A stretch of 64,000 nucleotides of DNA from Poronia punctata (Eukaryota > Ascomycota > Sordariomycetes > Xylariales > Xylariaceae): the NCBI GenBank assembly GCA_022579005.1, contig MU401467.1, positions 248,001-312,000 on the forward strand, read 5' to 3'. Positions 23,300-35,657 of this stretch are shown here, one piece after another; position 1 is the first letter of the stretch; every line of letters starts with the position of its first letter. Under the pieces are notes generated by a model. It was not told where the DNA came from. It searched no databases and was given only the letters and a program-made list of their open reading frames with translations. Both the position numbers and the translations under genes were made by a program.

Positions 23300-26200
23300 C
23301 TAAGCCTTCTTCCTTTGTTTGCTCTGGTGTCTCTTCCATTCAATCTGAACAACTTCCATAAACCTTTGTTCATCCTTGATAGGGATCCAAGAGGTCAAAG
23401 ACTTCATAGCATTTTCAAAGTCCGAGTCGATGAGTGTTGCGTGTAGCGTGTCAATGATGGCGAGACTTGTCGCGTGCAAGATTTCAAGGCCCTTGGATGA
23501 AGGGTTCTCCGCATCCTTCCCCGTCTGGGAGCCATTCTCCGTCCGGTCGGGGGGAGACGAGCCTAGAAGCATGAAAACATCCCAGATTCGAAGTTGAACG
23601 GAAAAGGGTATCGAGAGGTTGAATAACGTCAAGTACCACCGGGTGGCGTAAGCGGTGGGGTCGATACAAAGCTCTTTCTACAACAGAGTTAGCCACGTAG
23701 TCCTGTTGTCGTTCCCTGCATTAGGAGGTAACTTACAAGCTTGTCTGACACATCCTTACCCGTTAGCCACTGTGTCTCGAAGTCCCTGAGAGCATCCATA
23801 AGCTCGACAAAGCCCGCTTGGTATATCCGGTTGAGGCCACGGAACTGCCAAAGTCGAACAAGCATGATGAAACACTGCTCCTCATCGTAGTAGCTGAGTA
23901 AAGTGGCCGCCAACGGTGCCATACCCTGCACATACCCCGTCTCGGGGAAGTGAAGAGACAAGGCGTGCAGTACTCGGAACAAGAGCCGCTGCCCGCCGCG
24001 ATATCGCCTCCGGAACATGATGTGCTGGTTGATGGTCCTCGGTACATCTAGATCGATCTGCGTGTCGTCGGGTGAGGGCTCTTCGACAAGACGCTGGAAA
24101 ATAGCCTTCAGATCCTCATCTGACACGTAGTTCACCGGGTCAGCCTTTGCGCTCGAGGCTAAGAATGAGAACCAAGCCGCGGCTCTCCAGCAGTCCGGTA
24201 TGCCCTTCCATGTGCGCTCTATGAGTTTAGGATTCTTGTTGTCGAAGTGAAAGATGGTGCCCTGTCCTTCGGATCCGGGCTTCACCGCCTTGGCCATCTT
24301 CCTCCACTTTTCCGAGCGTGTAGCCTCCTTGCGCTTTAGCTCAGCAGCCATCTTCTCAACTCCGTCGGCTTCCGTGATGTGCGTTAGACCGGGCTGGAAT
24401 GCAAGAAGATCGCCCGCCTCGTCCACCAGCCTCCTGTTTCGGTTATGTGGCAGCTTGTTGGCAGCCTGGCGGATGGTGGAGCGAACCGAACGCCGCGACC
24501 CCGAAGTGAGTTCGGATGTGTACGTATTAAGAGAACGGGCCGACATCTTTTTGATGGGGCCGCGGCCGCGCTTAACCCCCGACGACAGTGACGAGGCATC
24601 CTTCCGGAAAAGGACGTGTCGGTGTTTGCGCGGTGAAAATCGGACAGGGGAGGATGAAGCGATAGAATCCGTGTCCGGTCTCTGCGGCACGATGAAGCCA
24701 TAGCGGTCGACATCGTGACCTTCCACTCCATCCCAATCCTCAACCCCCCCTGCGAGTTCGTGCGAGTTGCCGGGCGGCTTATCTAGTGGCGCTGGCGAGG
24801 ACGTAGTAGCCGACATTGGTGTATGGGGTCCAGGTGCTTGTTCGGCGGGCCTGTCACGAGCATCACCAGTTAGCACGATCAAATAGCGGGGGAAATTGGA
24901 TAGTCAAGGAAACCGTACGCGTCATTGCCATCCACACCTGACGGGACTTCTGGGGGAGGCGGTGCATGTGTCCCGCCAAGTGGCAAGGGCACGTCGCGGT
25001 CAGGACCCTCCCCGGGTTCATAGAGAGATCTCACCTTTTGAGATTCCTTCTCAGCCTCTGCAGAAATGACCCGAATGCTGGGGTTCAGCTTGGGGGTTGT
25101 CGACGCATCGTCAGTCACGAAGTCCGAGTCGGGCAACACCAATTTGTGATGTTGGGGGAGTTCGGGAAGTTGGAAAGGTTTCTGAATGATATCGGCGACG
25201 CCCATGTCGTCTTCGCGTGGCGGACGCGCGGGTGCGGCATTGGCATGGTCCTTCTTGGAGCCCGTGGGGACGAGGGGAAACGAACGCGACTTGGTGCTCG
25301 TGTTCGTGTTGTTGTGGAGGGTGTGTGAGGAATGTTTGGGCGAAACGTCTTCGTCGGCCATTTTGTGGCTGCCACTGCTTATGCTGCCACTCTTCTTCCA
25401 CGGACGTTTGCCGCCAAAGATAAGGCTACCACGGATGGAAAAGGAAAGTTTAGTCAAGTCATCTTCTTCGAAGAAGCTCTCGCAGGGGATAGTGGTGGAG
25501 ATTGCTGGTGATGATGGGCCGGCATGGTGAACGGGATGAACGAGATGGGAAGGTGAATTGGGGGTGTTATTATTAGCACTGTAATTAGATGCGTGGATCG
25601 GGTTAGTCGCTCTGGACGAATGGGGTCGGGACAGGGGTGAGGAATAGATGGAAGAGGCGGGGGAGTGGGTACGGGAGTGGGTGTAGTTATTAGGTTCTAA
25701 AACCACATTCGCGCCAACCCCGGTTCCCGCACCCCCTCCCGAAGCCCCTCCCGTGTCGGCATCCGTAGACTGCGATTTCTTGCGTAACCGCTTCATCGAC
25801 GACGATCGAGACCTAAACGACCCGGAACGCAGGCTAAAAGACCTAGCGAACCGTTTGGCGAATTGGGGCGGTGGCGTCGCCGGAGAAGCAGGGGTTATGG
25901 GAGATGCTGATGATGTGCTACCGCCCTCGGAAAGTCCAGGCGACGAGGACACTACGCTGGGCCTGCTTTCCGCCTCACTAACCCTAGCTTCGGCTGCTCC
26001 TTCCGGGTACTGCTGATTTTGATGCTGAGTCTGAACCTTGTTTCGTATCGATTCCGGAATTTGGCTCCGGCTCTGGCTCCGGCTCCGCACTTGGTCTTGG
26101 TCGGAAATGCAACCAGGATCATGCAGTGAGTATTTCGAGGACCCAACCGAAGGTGCCTTCAATTTGAGCGGGCGGACTGCTGAAACGGCGTCTATCCTCT

Positions 26201-26744
26201 CATACGCAAAAGGGTCTTCGTCTTCATCGCTGCTATCTGTACCGTAGTGCGAGTACGAGATGGAAGACGCCGTCGATGCGTGTATCGAGTCTCTTCGTGT
26301 GTCTCTGTGGAAAGGGAAGGTTCTAGGACTGCTTATGGTGCGTAGAGCGGGGTGCTGTTGAGTGGGTGGAGATGGACGAGGCGGCGGTACGGCCGGAGCT
26401 GCGATGGTAGTGGTAGAGGGCGAGTGTGACGAGGGCTGCGAATGCGATGATTGCGGCAAGTGCGTCGCGACGTAGGACGAAGGTCGAGGTGAGGGACGAG
26501 GTGAGGGACGCAGCGGGGAGCGCGGGGGTGGTAAAGGAATCGGGGGCTCTAGGGCGACAGTCTGGTCATACCGCAACCCCACCAGCCTCGTATCGTCCCG
26601 GAACGGCGTCAACCCCGTATGCCTGTACTTGCTCTTGTTATGCCGGACGCTGCCGTGACTCTTTAAACTGGATGCTACTGGTTGAGACTGCGAGTGCGAG
26701 TGCGATTTGGCGAGCTGGGGTGAAGAATCCGCCATTCCGAACAT
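23300..26744 (-). CDS. TBC-domain Rab GTPase-activating protein (Gyp-like) with long disordered N-terminus
   Basis: Three exons, 26744-24919, 24850-23737 and 23677-23300, give about 1105 aa. TBC proteins accelerate GTP hydrolysis by Rab GTPases in membrane traffic. The first ~700 residues are Ser/Pro/His-rich and disordered (PLPPPRSPLRPSPRPSPRP, SRSSSMKRLRKKSQSTDA). The TBC domain begins near residue 820 (LIERTWKGIPDCWRAAAW) and contains both catalytic fingers: Arg in IDLDVPRT (IxxDxxR, R880) and Gln in GYVQGM (Q917). Later boxes are present (LLSYYDEEQCFIMLVRLWQ, DPTAYATRWYLTLFNLSIPF, LRIWDVFMLLG). The domain therefore looks catalytically competent. The C-terminus is basic (WKRHQSKQRKKA). A second in-frame ATG (codon 4) could equally be the start. 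Which Rab it serves cannot be told. Confidence 0.93.
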
Positions 26745-28241
26745 GTTGGTCGTAATCCCTCCTCACTCTGAAACCTATAAGCTGCAACCCTTGGCTGATC
26801 CTGAAGATATTCGTGGTGCGGTGAAACCATGCACAAAATGACCCCCCAGCTGAACAGGGCCGGAAACTGTCGATAATAACCTTCCAGAGTCTGCAACGAT
26901 TGGTTGTATTCCGAGATCTGTGAAGTATAGTTCGTCGTTTGCAAGATATCCCGTAAACTAACGATAGAAATGGTCCGAAAGAGACAACGAGTGCTGTAAG
27001 TGAAAATGTTCGTAAACGTAGGACAGATAGTATGTCGTGGCTCCTTCAGCAATATTCAAGATATTTGTCCGGCCTGCGCTTAGTCTTGGTAGTGGTCGTG
27101 ACCGATGTTCCTTGTTCCTTGTTCGACTTATACGGGGACACCTGTGTGTTTCTGCTAGTTGCCGAAATGACAAGAGTATTACACGTTCATCGGTCATGCA
27201 CCGAGAATACTATAATGGGGCCTGTTAGGATGGCATGTGGGAATCTGTCGGAATGACTCGTATGTCTTGGCTGATATATTTTCTGTGGAAGCGAGAGATG
27301 GTTGCTTGCAATAGCTTTATGTCAGCAATTCGTGGTGGGTGGTAGGAACTCGGCCAAAGTGAGACGGAGGACGGGGCATCGAAGCCTCCCGAGACCCCTC
27401 TAGTCTAATCTAGGGGCTGCCTTGAGAAGACAGGGCGGAGAGCGTAGTAAGATAACGAAGGAATAATAATCAAGCTTCACATACAGACAACTACGCTGAC
27501 AATACAGGCTTCGGGTCTTTACTTGGACGATGTTCAAAGTGAAGACGAGCCAATGGTTTCAATCCTTGACCTTGTAATCCGGGTTCTTTCTCTCGGGGTA
27601 GAGTATGCGATCCTAAGCCGAACTATCTAGGCAGGTTAAAACTGTTAGTAAATGGTATTTTGTTTAAAACCCTATATACTAGTTTGAAACTGGGGACCTG
27701 GGTGGTTTCAAAAGGGAAAGAAAACGAAAACAGATAAATAAAAATGGCGCGGGATCGTCGTCACTTACATTGGGTTTTGCTTTTCCGTTCTCGACTCTGT
27801 CTCTACTGACTTGAACTGAGGGGTTATACAGAGGGCAGAATGTAAACAGTGAGATTTAATGTGATAAACATTCGTAGAAAAATACCACGACCGCAATGGC
27901 GGTGGTGTTCTACCTTTTTGCTTCCGACCAGCACATCAGTCCGTCGTTTCGGGACAACGGTCCAGGTTTGCGTCCACTTCCACACCGACACCCTACGGTA
28001 TTGCGGTACCACGAAGCCATGGATGGTACTGCCTAATGAGGTGTTAAGGTAGCAGCAAACACCAGCAAGCAGCAAGTAGTGCCACCAATCCAGCGCTGCA
28101 CTTCTGATACACCCAAAAGACATATAACTTGGTTCGATAGGTACCTAATGCCACCTACTTTACACGTACATCATGTACCTAACCTAAGTACATTAGGTAC
28201 ATAATGTAGTGATTGTCTGTCCGTAGCATACATAAATTCAC

Positions 28242-28280
28242 TCCATCCACCTATCCACCCATCCACCCATCCACCCATCC
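28242..28280 (+). repeat. CCATCCAC octanucleotide microsatellite
   Basis: Four to five tandem units of an 8-nt motif (CCATCCAC, with CTATCCAC variants) in the gene-sparse region. Confidence 0.85.
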
Positions 28281-30758
28281 AAGCCCCGGCCAACACAGGA
28301 GAGAGTGCAAACATGCGTACATGTAAGCGACTCTTTTTTTAGTTGGCTTGGTCACCGCCGTACTTTAGTGGCCAGTATGGTCCCTCGAGGGTCTCGGCCG
28401 GAAAAGCGTGGCATATCTACTCATGTCTGGCTGATCTCATGCTCCCACCTGCAGCATATACATGCGCGCTGTACAAGAGGGTTTGTTGTGCGGTCCGATT
28501 CTGGAAGGAAAGTGGAAATACATCGATACCTGTCAACAATATACTTCCCAGTTGTTAAAGCTGTCTCCCGCCACTACTCGCCCCAACGGGTATCCCTTAA
28601 AAAGTGCCGAGAGTTTCCGTTCAGGTTAGCCGGTAGTCTAACCTGACCTAAGTTTAGTCTAGATTAGACTAGTATCCACCGCTTCCCAAGTGCCAACTTT
28701 TGCGTTTGAACGCTGTTGCGTTTGACATATTGGCATTGGGTAAGATGCGGCAATTGCTAGGTTTTAAGGAATTCACGTTTATTTAGATGTACTTTCTTCC
28801 TTCAGGTTCATGTTCGTGGCTCACGGTATGTGGTGTATCTGAGGTAGGTATTCAATAACATGTTATTCAATCGTGTTACCTATTATGGTCAAATGAATTA
28901 GATACTCGGTGCGTGCCTTATCAAGTGGCAGAGAGAGGAGAGGGAAAGAAGAAGACGCCATCTGTCGCTTACAACCTTACCACACATGGCGGCGGCGCAT
29001 CCTACCACGTAGCCGAGAGGGTGAAGGAGGTCGAGGGAAGCCTCGGATGGCAACCACTCCCTCACTCTAGCCTACCGTACCTACCTTACTCACTTATTCA
29101 CTCATTCACTTACAGTAGGTAGGTACACCACAGCATATCCCCCACTTTGGCGAGTGTGGTACATATTATTACTGTTCCCCCCCAGGTCTCTGACGCTAGG
29201 TAGGTATGTGACGGAATGAGGATTCTCATCTTTGTAATATACTTATCTAAAATGAAGCGCGACCACTTGTGCCAATGAATGCAAAACGAAGTAGTAAGCC
29301 AACTTAGGACTCGCTCTAATACTTCTACAATACTCACACAAGGTAGTGACTTGTCATCGTCTTATCGACGTCTCTGGGTCGACGCTTTCGACTGTCCTCA
29401 AGTCCGCGGTAAATACTAGACTACCCGCGCTGTGGTCTCGCTTTTTTCAAGTCATTTACTTGATTTAATGCTCCGATTCCCAGGTCGGAGGTACCCTTTC
29501 CCAAAAAGCAGGGTTGTCGATAGTTGGGGAAAGTTCCGTCCACCCGCCCGTTTGGTCGGGTGTGGCAGGTAAAAAGAGACCTACGCCTTTCTGATATTCT
29601 TTACTCTGTTGAGCCTGTTTCGAATACCCTCCGGGGACGGTGTTGTTTCTCCGGAGGGGTCCCTCTACTTGATCTACCGACATGATTGGAGGTTGACAAA
29701 CAGTAGGGTATCCTCTACTTGCCTAATTTGGCAGCAAAACGGCCTTTTATGGGTATCTTACAAAGTCTTGCCCGGATTAAAAGCACAAAATGACGGAAAC
29801 TTGAAAAGACTTGATAACGAACCCGGTGCCCGTCAGTTTAACCCCGCCGATTACCTAAACTCTAGTTTGTCTAGTCTCAAGCCCCCGCTTTTGACAGGCA
29901 CCTATTTGTCGCACAAGTCCCTTCTGATCTACCAAGAAATAGTCAAGTTGGGATCGGAGGGAAAAAAGAGAAAAGAACGGGAAACCGGCCCTGTGGAGAT
30001 GATTAAGAAGTATAAAAAAGATATATAAGAAGGAGGGTGGCAAGACATGTCCGTACACACCGGTTGATAGAATTGCAATTGACGTGTTTGTGTGTCTAGT
30101 GTTGGTTTCTCATCGGATCTCAAAGCGACCATCGAACGTCGTACGTGTTACCTACCAACAACTGAGCAGCAGCAGCAGCAGCATATGCTTAATCTCTGGC
30201 TGCAGGGGAGTCAATCATAAAGGGGTTCGCATAGTAAGTAGGTATGTAGGCGGTGCAAAGATGATAGCAAAAGCCAGGACAATTGTCGGAGTGAACTTTG
30301 AAGAGATCTCATGAAACATCACCACGTACCTACCTCCCCTTACTCGCGTCCTTTTCCCCTTCCTTGACAACACCCGAACAATGGCACGTGGCTCAATTCA
30401 AGCTCGTCCAATCTAGAACTAAACCCCGCGGGCGCCTAGTTCCGGCATTTTACTTGACAATTTACATCCACTGGTACTGGTGGACCACACAATCCGGAGT
30501 AGGTAGTTGGCATTTTAGCCTGCAGTCCACTCTCCATTCCTCTCCTCTCCTCTTTCACTTCTCTTGTCCTCACGAGTCTCCCCAACCCCCAACCCCATCC
30601 TTATCCCCAAACATAATAAAATTATTGGATGCTTGGATAGGTAGATGGTTGCGGTACCTGCCTTCTGCTGTACTCGTACGTACTATGTATATGCACACTG
30701 CAGTTCACCCATTGATTGATTGATCTATTTATTAAAACCGTAGATAGGAATAGGATAA

Positions 30759-30770
30759 GGGGGGGGGGGG
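30759..30770 (+). repeat. G12 homopolymer
   Basis: Twelve consecutive G, unusual for length in this window; immediately left of a structured hairpin element at 30790-30845. Runs like this are prone to sequencing error. Confidence 0.85.
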
Positions 30771-30789
30771 TCGTCAAAAAAGCAATTCC

Positions 30790-30845
30790 GTGGAACCGGG
30801 TATCAACCCGGGACTTGACAGGTAGGTGACTGATTTAATTTCCAC
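30790..30845 (-). other. tRNA-like stem plus T-arm-like hairpin (not a complete tRNA)
   Basis: GTGGAA (30790-30795) pairs with TTCCAC (30840-30845). Directly inside the left arm a 5-bp hairpin CCGGG/CCCGG (30796-30800 with 30807-30811) closes a six-base loop. Read on the minus strand the order is stem, ~28 nt, T-arm-like hairpin, stem, then a T6 run (30780-30775) resembling a Pol III terminator. The loop does not match the B-box well and no A-box or anticodon arm is visible, so this is at most a tRNA-derived remnant. Confidence 0.25.
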
Positions 30846-31801
30846 TTTATAACTTTGGCTGGAAGCCATTTAATTCAATTCATTCCTTCTCGTTTCGCAT
30901 GTGTTTTCATTCTATTTGGCTGGTTGGGATCAACGTGTGTTATAGAGTACATACGTACCCGTACCGTACCTACTTTGACATGTAGGTCGATGATATTAAT
31001 ATGGGCATATATATGCAAGATGGCTATATTTACTTGTGAGTCGTCAAGTATAACCATAACAACTACATACGTACGTGTAGATAAGGTGAGTATACTATGT
31101 AGGTTAGAGAGAGAGATAGATGGCTGCATGCATGGCTGTTAGATACTATGTTTGTGGGCTTAGGTAAAGTAGGTAGGTATGCAGCATATGTGCCAACCTC
31201 CTTTACGTATATACTCCTATGTACGGCGTACGCCAAACTTCACACCTCTGAAATTAAGTAAGTAGTCTCTTCGATTGTTTCGGTGCACTGTCTAGCTTTT
31301 GTCCAAGGCAACAAAAACATACTACAAGTCTAAATCATGTGGTTTCACAAAAGCAGGTCGCAGTTAAAAAGACCGTCGAGAGTGTTTTCTTACATAATAT
31401 CGCAAGTATACTGTAGAACAAAAAGGACAGGTCTATTGCGTTATTGCCTCTACGATTACCCGATAGATGATGATCGTATCGCCGGTTCTTTATGTCGCAA
31501 GCTATCTGTCGATGGCATTTTCACTTTCCTGCTTAATATTATAAACGCTAAGCCGTCTGTTTTTAAAACTCTTTTATATCAATTAGATTATTCGCTACTC
31601 CCCCCGTTCAGAAAGGTCCCTTTGTACCCAATTCGCCACGCAGTTGAATACTTCGAGACCCTTCCCCTGATTGGGGCGATATGGCTGATATAGAGTATTA
31701 CCATCTAACCACAGTAGTGCAAGGAACTTTGCATGTGCTGCCAACAAGGCCAGACAACTTGGTATGCCTAGCTTGGAACCACCATGCAGCCACCCGTACT
31801 A

Positions 31802-34419
31802 TCATGTCTCGACATCTTCATTTTCCCAGTCCCTTTCACCAAACATCGGCCTATTCGAGCTTCCGCTCACCTCCAGCTTATCGAGAAACTCGGGCGGGAT
31901 AGTTGGGATATATTTCCTCTCCCTCTCGCGGTTTACACCGCCGAAACCTGCACCAAACGAGATGAGCATGTCGGTGACAGAGGGGAGTGAGAAGGGCAGC
32001 ATTAATGAAGGGTCGAGGTTGATCCCTTCAGGTAAGTCATCCTCGTCGTCTTGGTCGAAACGGGGTGTTCCTTGTATACTCGCCGTGGCGTCTGCATCGT
32101 GGCTGTTGAACGTATTCTTCACCGGCGTCGATGGCATACTGCCAGGCGGCATGGGTGACACGGTCCTCCTCCGGTCTCTACGTACGGCGGCTTCTTTCTG
32201 CATCGCATCCAGATATTTTAGCGCATTTTTCGGCAGCCCCTTTTCTCCGACTTCCAACCGATAATTTTTGACAGCATATATCAACTGCTGTGGACTGAGC
32301 CTTTTAAGTTGTTGTAGTGTCCCCACCAAGGCCTCAAGATCGTCGGGGTCGAGGGATGAGAAGCATTGTAACCATTGTAGGAGCTGAACCACTGGAGCGA
32401 GATGTCTACGTGCGATCTCGACGGTTGTCTCGCCGGAAGCGTGCGTCTCGCCGTGTTCGTAATGCTCAGGCTGCCGGTTGTTCGATCTAGCCCAGTCTTC
32501 GAGAACGGAAACATTCATCCTGATCTGCATCGCTTTTGTCCTAGCAAGGTATTTTCGATTATTCATCACTCGGTTAAAGAGTTCGGCTCCCAGCCAATAA
32601 AGAAGCTGGGAGATGATCTGAGAGGTGATGACAGAGTGAATATCATAGAGGTCGAGGACGAATAACGTCGATGAGAGGAGCGATGTCACATTGCGAGGCG
32701 CCGGCTTGGCCCGCTGCTTGGGTGACGGGGGTCGGAACCGTTTCTCCAGCGGCTCTGCTTTGACTTCCTTCTTCCTCTTAAATATCTTCCATTCGTGTTG
32801 GAAGGTGACGTCTTCAAGTCCTGGTATTGTCTCGTGGTCTAACATGGCCGCATCCAAGACTTTATCCATTCGCCTTTCGGCGTCTCGCACTATCAGGACA
32901 AATATTTCATTGATTAGCTCGGAGAGCTGTGCTTGAAATTCCGTTGTTGCTTCTAGCAAGCCGGCGTCCTTTTTCAAGTAATGCAACAGTAGCGTCGCGT
33001 TGGACATCCAAAAAGCTAGGATAGTCATGTCCCACTGATATTGCTCGACAACGTCGTTTATCTTATATTGGGCGGTTGTCAATAGCTTCCCCAAGAGCTC
33101 GCGGCTCGCATGGTAGTGGGCATAACGTGCGCTCAGGAATATCATGTTGGCCGGGACAGGTTTTTGAGATGGTGATCGTTGAGGGCGCATGTTGGTAATG
33201 ACGATATCAAGTATTCGCTCCAGGTCGCTCTCTTGAAACACGAACATCTGATCGTGCAAACACCGGCCCCAATCGAATTCCTGTTGCTCTTCCTCGAAAT
33301 CGTCCACGGGCTTCGCTAGTCAGCTAAGTCGATCCTCTTGAACTTCGATATGGGCGCTTACCTCGGGCTGATCATCGATCCCCATGTTTCCTAGATCTAC
33401 CTCCAAGTCCCTCGCGCTATCCATCATCATCCGACGGCGAATTTCATTTTCGGCCATTTCTTCTTCGAACTTGTCTTGTGAGAAGCCAGGATTATAGAAA
33501 TCGTCCGTCACGCCGGCGCTCCCGATAGTGTATCCGTTGTCGTGCAAGTAATAGGACATGTCGCTGTCAGGCGGTACAAAGTCGAATGCGGTTCTACCTG
33601 AAGACGTTTTGGCCTCGGGGGATGCGCCGTTGTCCAGAAGTATTTTTGCGATGCCCTTGTGCCGGTTCGTCATGGCCCACATTAAAGCACTCCAGTGGTT
33701 TCGATCTTGCTTGTCCACGTCCACACCGGCATTCACCAGGGCTTGGACGACGCTTTCGTGTCCCTATAAACGACACCTGTCAGCGATGGCAGGCTAATCA
33801 CGTGGCCGATATGACTAACAAAGCAGCTGGCGTAGACCAAAGGGGGCGTGCCGTCCTCGTCCGGCGCATCTACGTCGACGTAGGACCTGGCCTTGCCGTC
33901 TAGGATCTTCTTGACTTGGACCAGATCGCCGTTGCTGGCCGACATATTGAGGGCCTTCTGCAACATTGTCCTTTTTTCCTCGGGAGACAGTTTGTCGTCA
34001 TCGGCAACAGCCTCCACATCTTGGAAACTTTGGCTGTTATGAAGTTGTGCTTGCGCCTGTAACATCTCCATCAGTCGTGTGTCGCTATCGGCAATGCCCT
34101 TGGTCAGATCTCGATCGTATTCGGGATCGTCAAGGGTGAGCTTGTTAAATGGTGTCGGCTTCGCCAGTATAGGGCTCGTCAAGAATTGAGATTGTCCTGT
34201 TGTTGAGGGCCCCGGTCAGCCAGCGCGAAGAGGGAAAAGCTAGGCTACCAGTTGCAGGTGATGCACACCTTGCCAGCCATCGTACATTTCCGTTTCCTGT
34301 ACGAGCTCAGTTGGTACGACTCTGCGGTCGTTCAGTGATTTGGGAAGATCGGCAGGAAGAGTTATCTGTTTCTTGGGCTGGGCGCCAAAGCCCCCGTCAT
34401 CAGAATCTTCGAAATCCAT
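31802..34419 (-). CDS. Ankyrin-repeat and DIL (dilute) domain protein
   Basis: Four exons, 34419-34269, 34196-33820, 33763-33362 and 33310-31802, give about 812 aa starting MDFEDSDDGGFGAQPKKQIT. Ankyrin repeats occupy roughly residues 135-245 (LQKALNMSASNGDLVQVKKIL, DGTPPLVYASCFGHESVVQAL, HWSALMWAMTNRHKGIAKIL). From about residue 330 to 700 lies a DIL domain, the cargo-binding fold of myosin V tails: SARYAHYHASRELLGKLL, DMTILAFWMSNATLLLHYLKKD, ITSQIISQLLYWLGAELFNRVM, VSVLEDWARSN, LLQWLQCFSSL, LSPQQLIYAVKNYRLEVGEKG. There is no myosin motor, IQ motif or coiled coil. A linker includes Pro-rich KRFRPPSPKQRAKPAP. By analogy it may bind Rab or organelle adaptors; the function is unproven. The last intron needs a non-canonical AAG acceptor. 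The ATG chosen supplies the only start that splices in frame to exon 2. Confidence 0.9.
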
Positions 34420-35657
34420 GTTTCGTCGCGAGCGGCATGGGACGGCGGGATCGATCGCTGCTTCAGGGGCTTCTCGGAGCAGAGCCGCACTGCGTCATGC
34501 TTCTCGGTGTCTAAAGGAAATTCCAAGCTACACGTCGTTTCGTAGACCATCTACGTATAGGCAGTCGTGTTTTAAGTGTCAAATAATAACCAGCTTTTAC
34601 AGGCGACGGTGTAAAAGTTATAAGCTCGAATAGCACATTTGTAGGTGACTATCTGAACACCGTGCTGGAAGTTAAGACTATTACGAGTAGGTAAAGTACG
34701 TGAGGTGAACGCAGGAGGATAGGGTGGGTAGGTACCTCCTTTAGTTGACCATTGAGGGGCAAAGGTACCTAAACTTATGACACATCCAAGGCAGCCTAGG
34801 AGATACATAGCGTTGGATTGGCTCAAGTTTGGCTGGTCCGTGCATGATATTAAAGTGATCACCTTCAGATAGTACACGTACACCCATACGTATTACCTCA
34901 CGTAAGTAATTACGGATAACTAGGTTACAAGGTTCACTTCAAGTCGCAACACATCGCCAATGGTCCATTCAGGACATTTCTTAGGCACGCAAGTAGTATA
35001 CATCGTGGGTTGAAGGGAGTTCCCAAGACACACTGCAAACACAACAGCTAAAGTTGAACACAGACGCAATGATACGATAGGGTACGACTGAGCCTGTTAG
35101 CTATCATAGGTACGAGTAGTACTGATAGCAAGGTATTATCGTATGACCCAGGGGCTTGAAAAGAGTCTGCTGCAACTAGACGCTTCAGGTAGACCGTCAG
35201 TTATTGTATCTGTATGTATAATGTAATACAACGTAACTGGCTGGGAGCGCTGGAGTAGGTAAGACAATTTTTGTCTGTACTGAAATGAGGTAGCTATACT
35301 ATTCACATATCCATAGGTACGTACACCGAGTACGTCCCCAGACAAAAGTGAGGAGAAAACCGCCGGCCCTTCGAACCAACTCAATGAACGCCATATGATA
35401 CCCAAGAGCCATGTGCAGAAAACGAGAGTCCTTGCTCCGAGAGTTTGCTTCGTGTAATCGGAGTTTTAACGCCCTTTGCGCCACATAATGCGTTAGGTTT
35501 GCTTTCGAACCATGTCCTGAACCTCGAGATGAAACGCCCAATCCGTATAAACAGATAGCACAAACACTCGCCAACGCCGAATACCCAGTAAACAAGAAAA
35601 CACCAAGCGAAGTAAAAAAACCAGAGCACACCAGCCGGGAATCCGAAATCGACAGGT
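34420..35657. other. Intergenic spacer, DIL/ankyrin promoter side and ClpX 3' side
   Basis: Promoter of the DIL/ankyrin gene lies near 34420 and the 3' flank of ClpX near 35657. ORFs 35299-35661 and 35381-35665 (minus) directly downstream of the ClpX stop are aromatic-rich and have no start context. TAGGTA motifs at 34690-34740. No gene supported. Confidence 0.5.

Larger units (their letters stand above)
26745..31801. other. 5-kb gene-sparse intergenic region
   Basis: The left end is the promoter of the TBC gene; the right end is the 3' flank of the DIL/ankyrin gene. No ORF over about 140 codons, and the longest ones (29609-30028, 30298-30723 plus) lack an ATG or coding character. The region is rich in TAGGTA/TACCTA motifs (28128-28205, 29070-29140, 30235-30340, 30950-31180), simple repeats and homopolymers. 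Non-coding RNA cannot be excluded from sequence alone. Confidence 0.5.

Noticed and set aside
29609..30028. 139-codon plus-strand ORF in the 5-kb gap
   Set aside because: Begins with TTG, composition resembles translated non-coding DNA, and no splice signals connect it to other exons.
30775..30845. A functional tRNA gene
   Set aside because: No A-box, no anticodon arm, loop departs from the B-box consensus; reported only as a tRNA-like hairpin.
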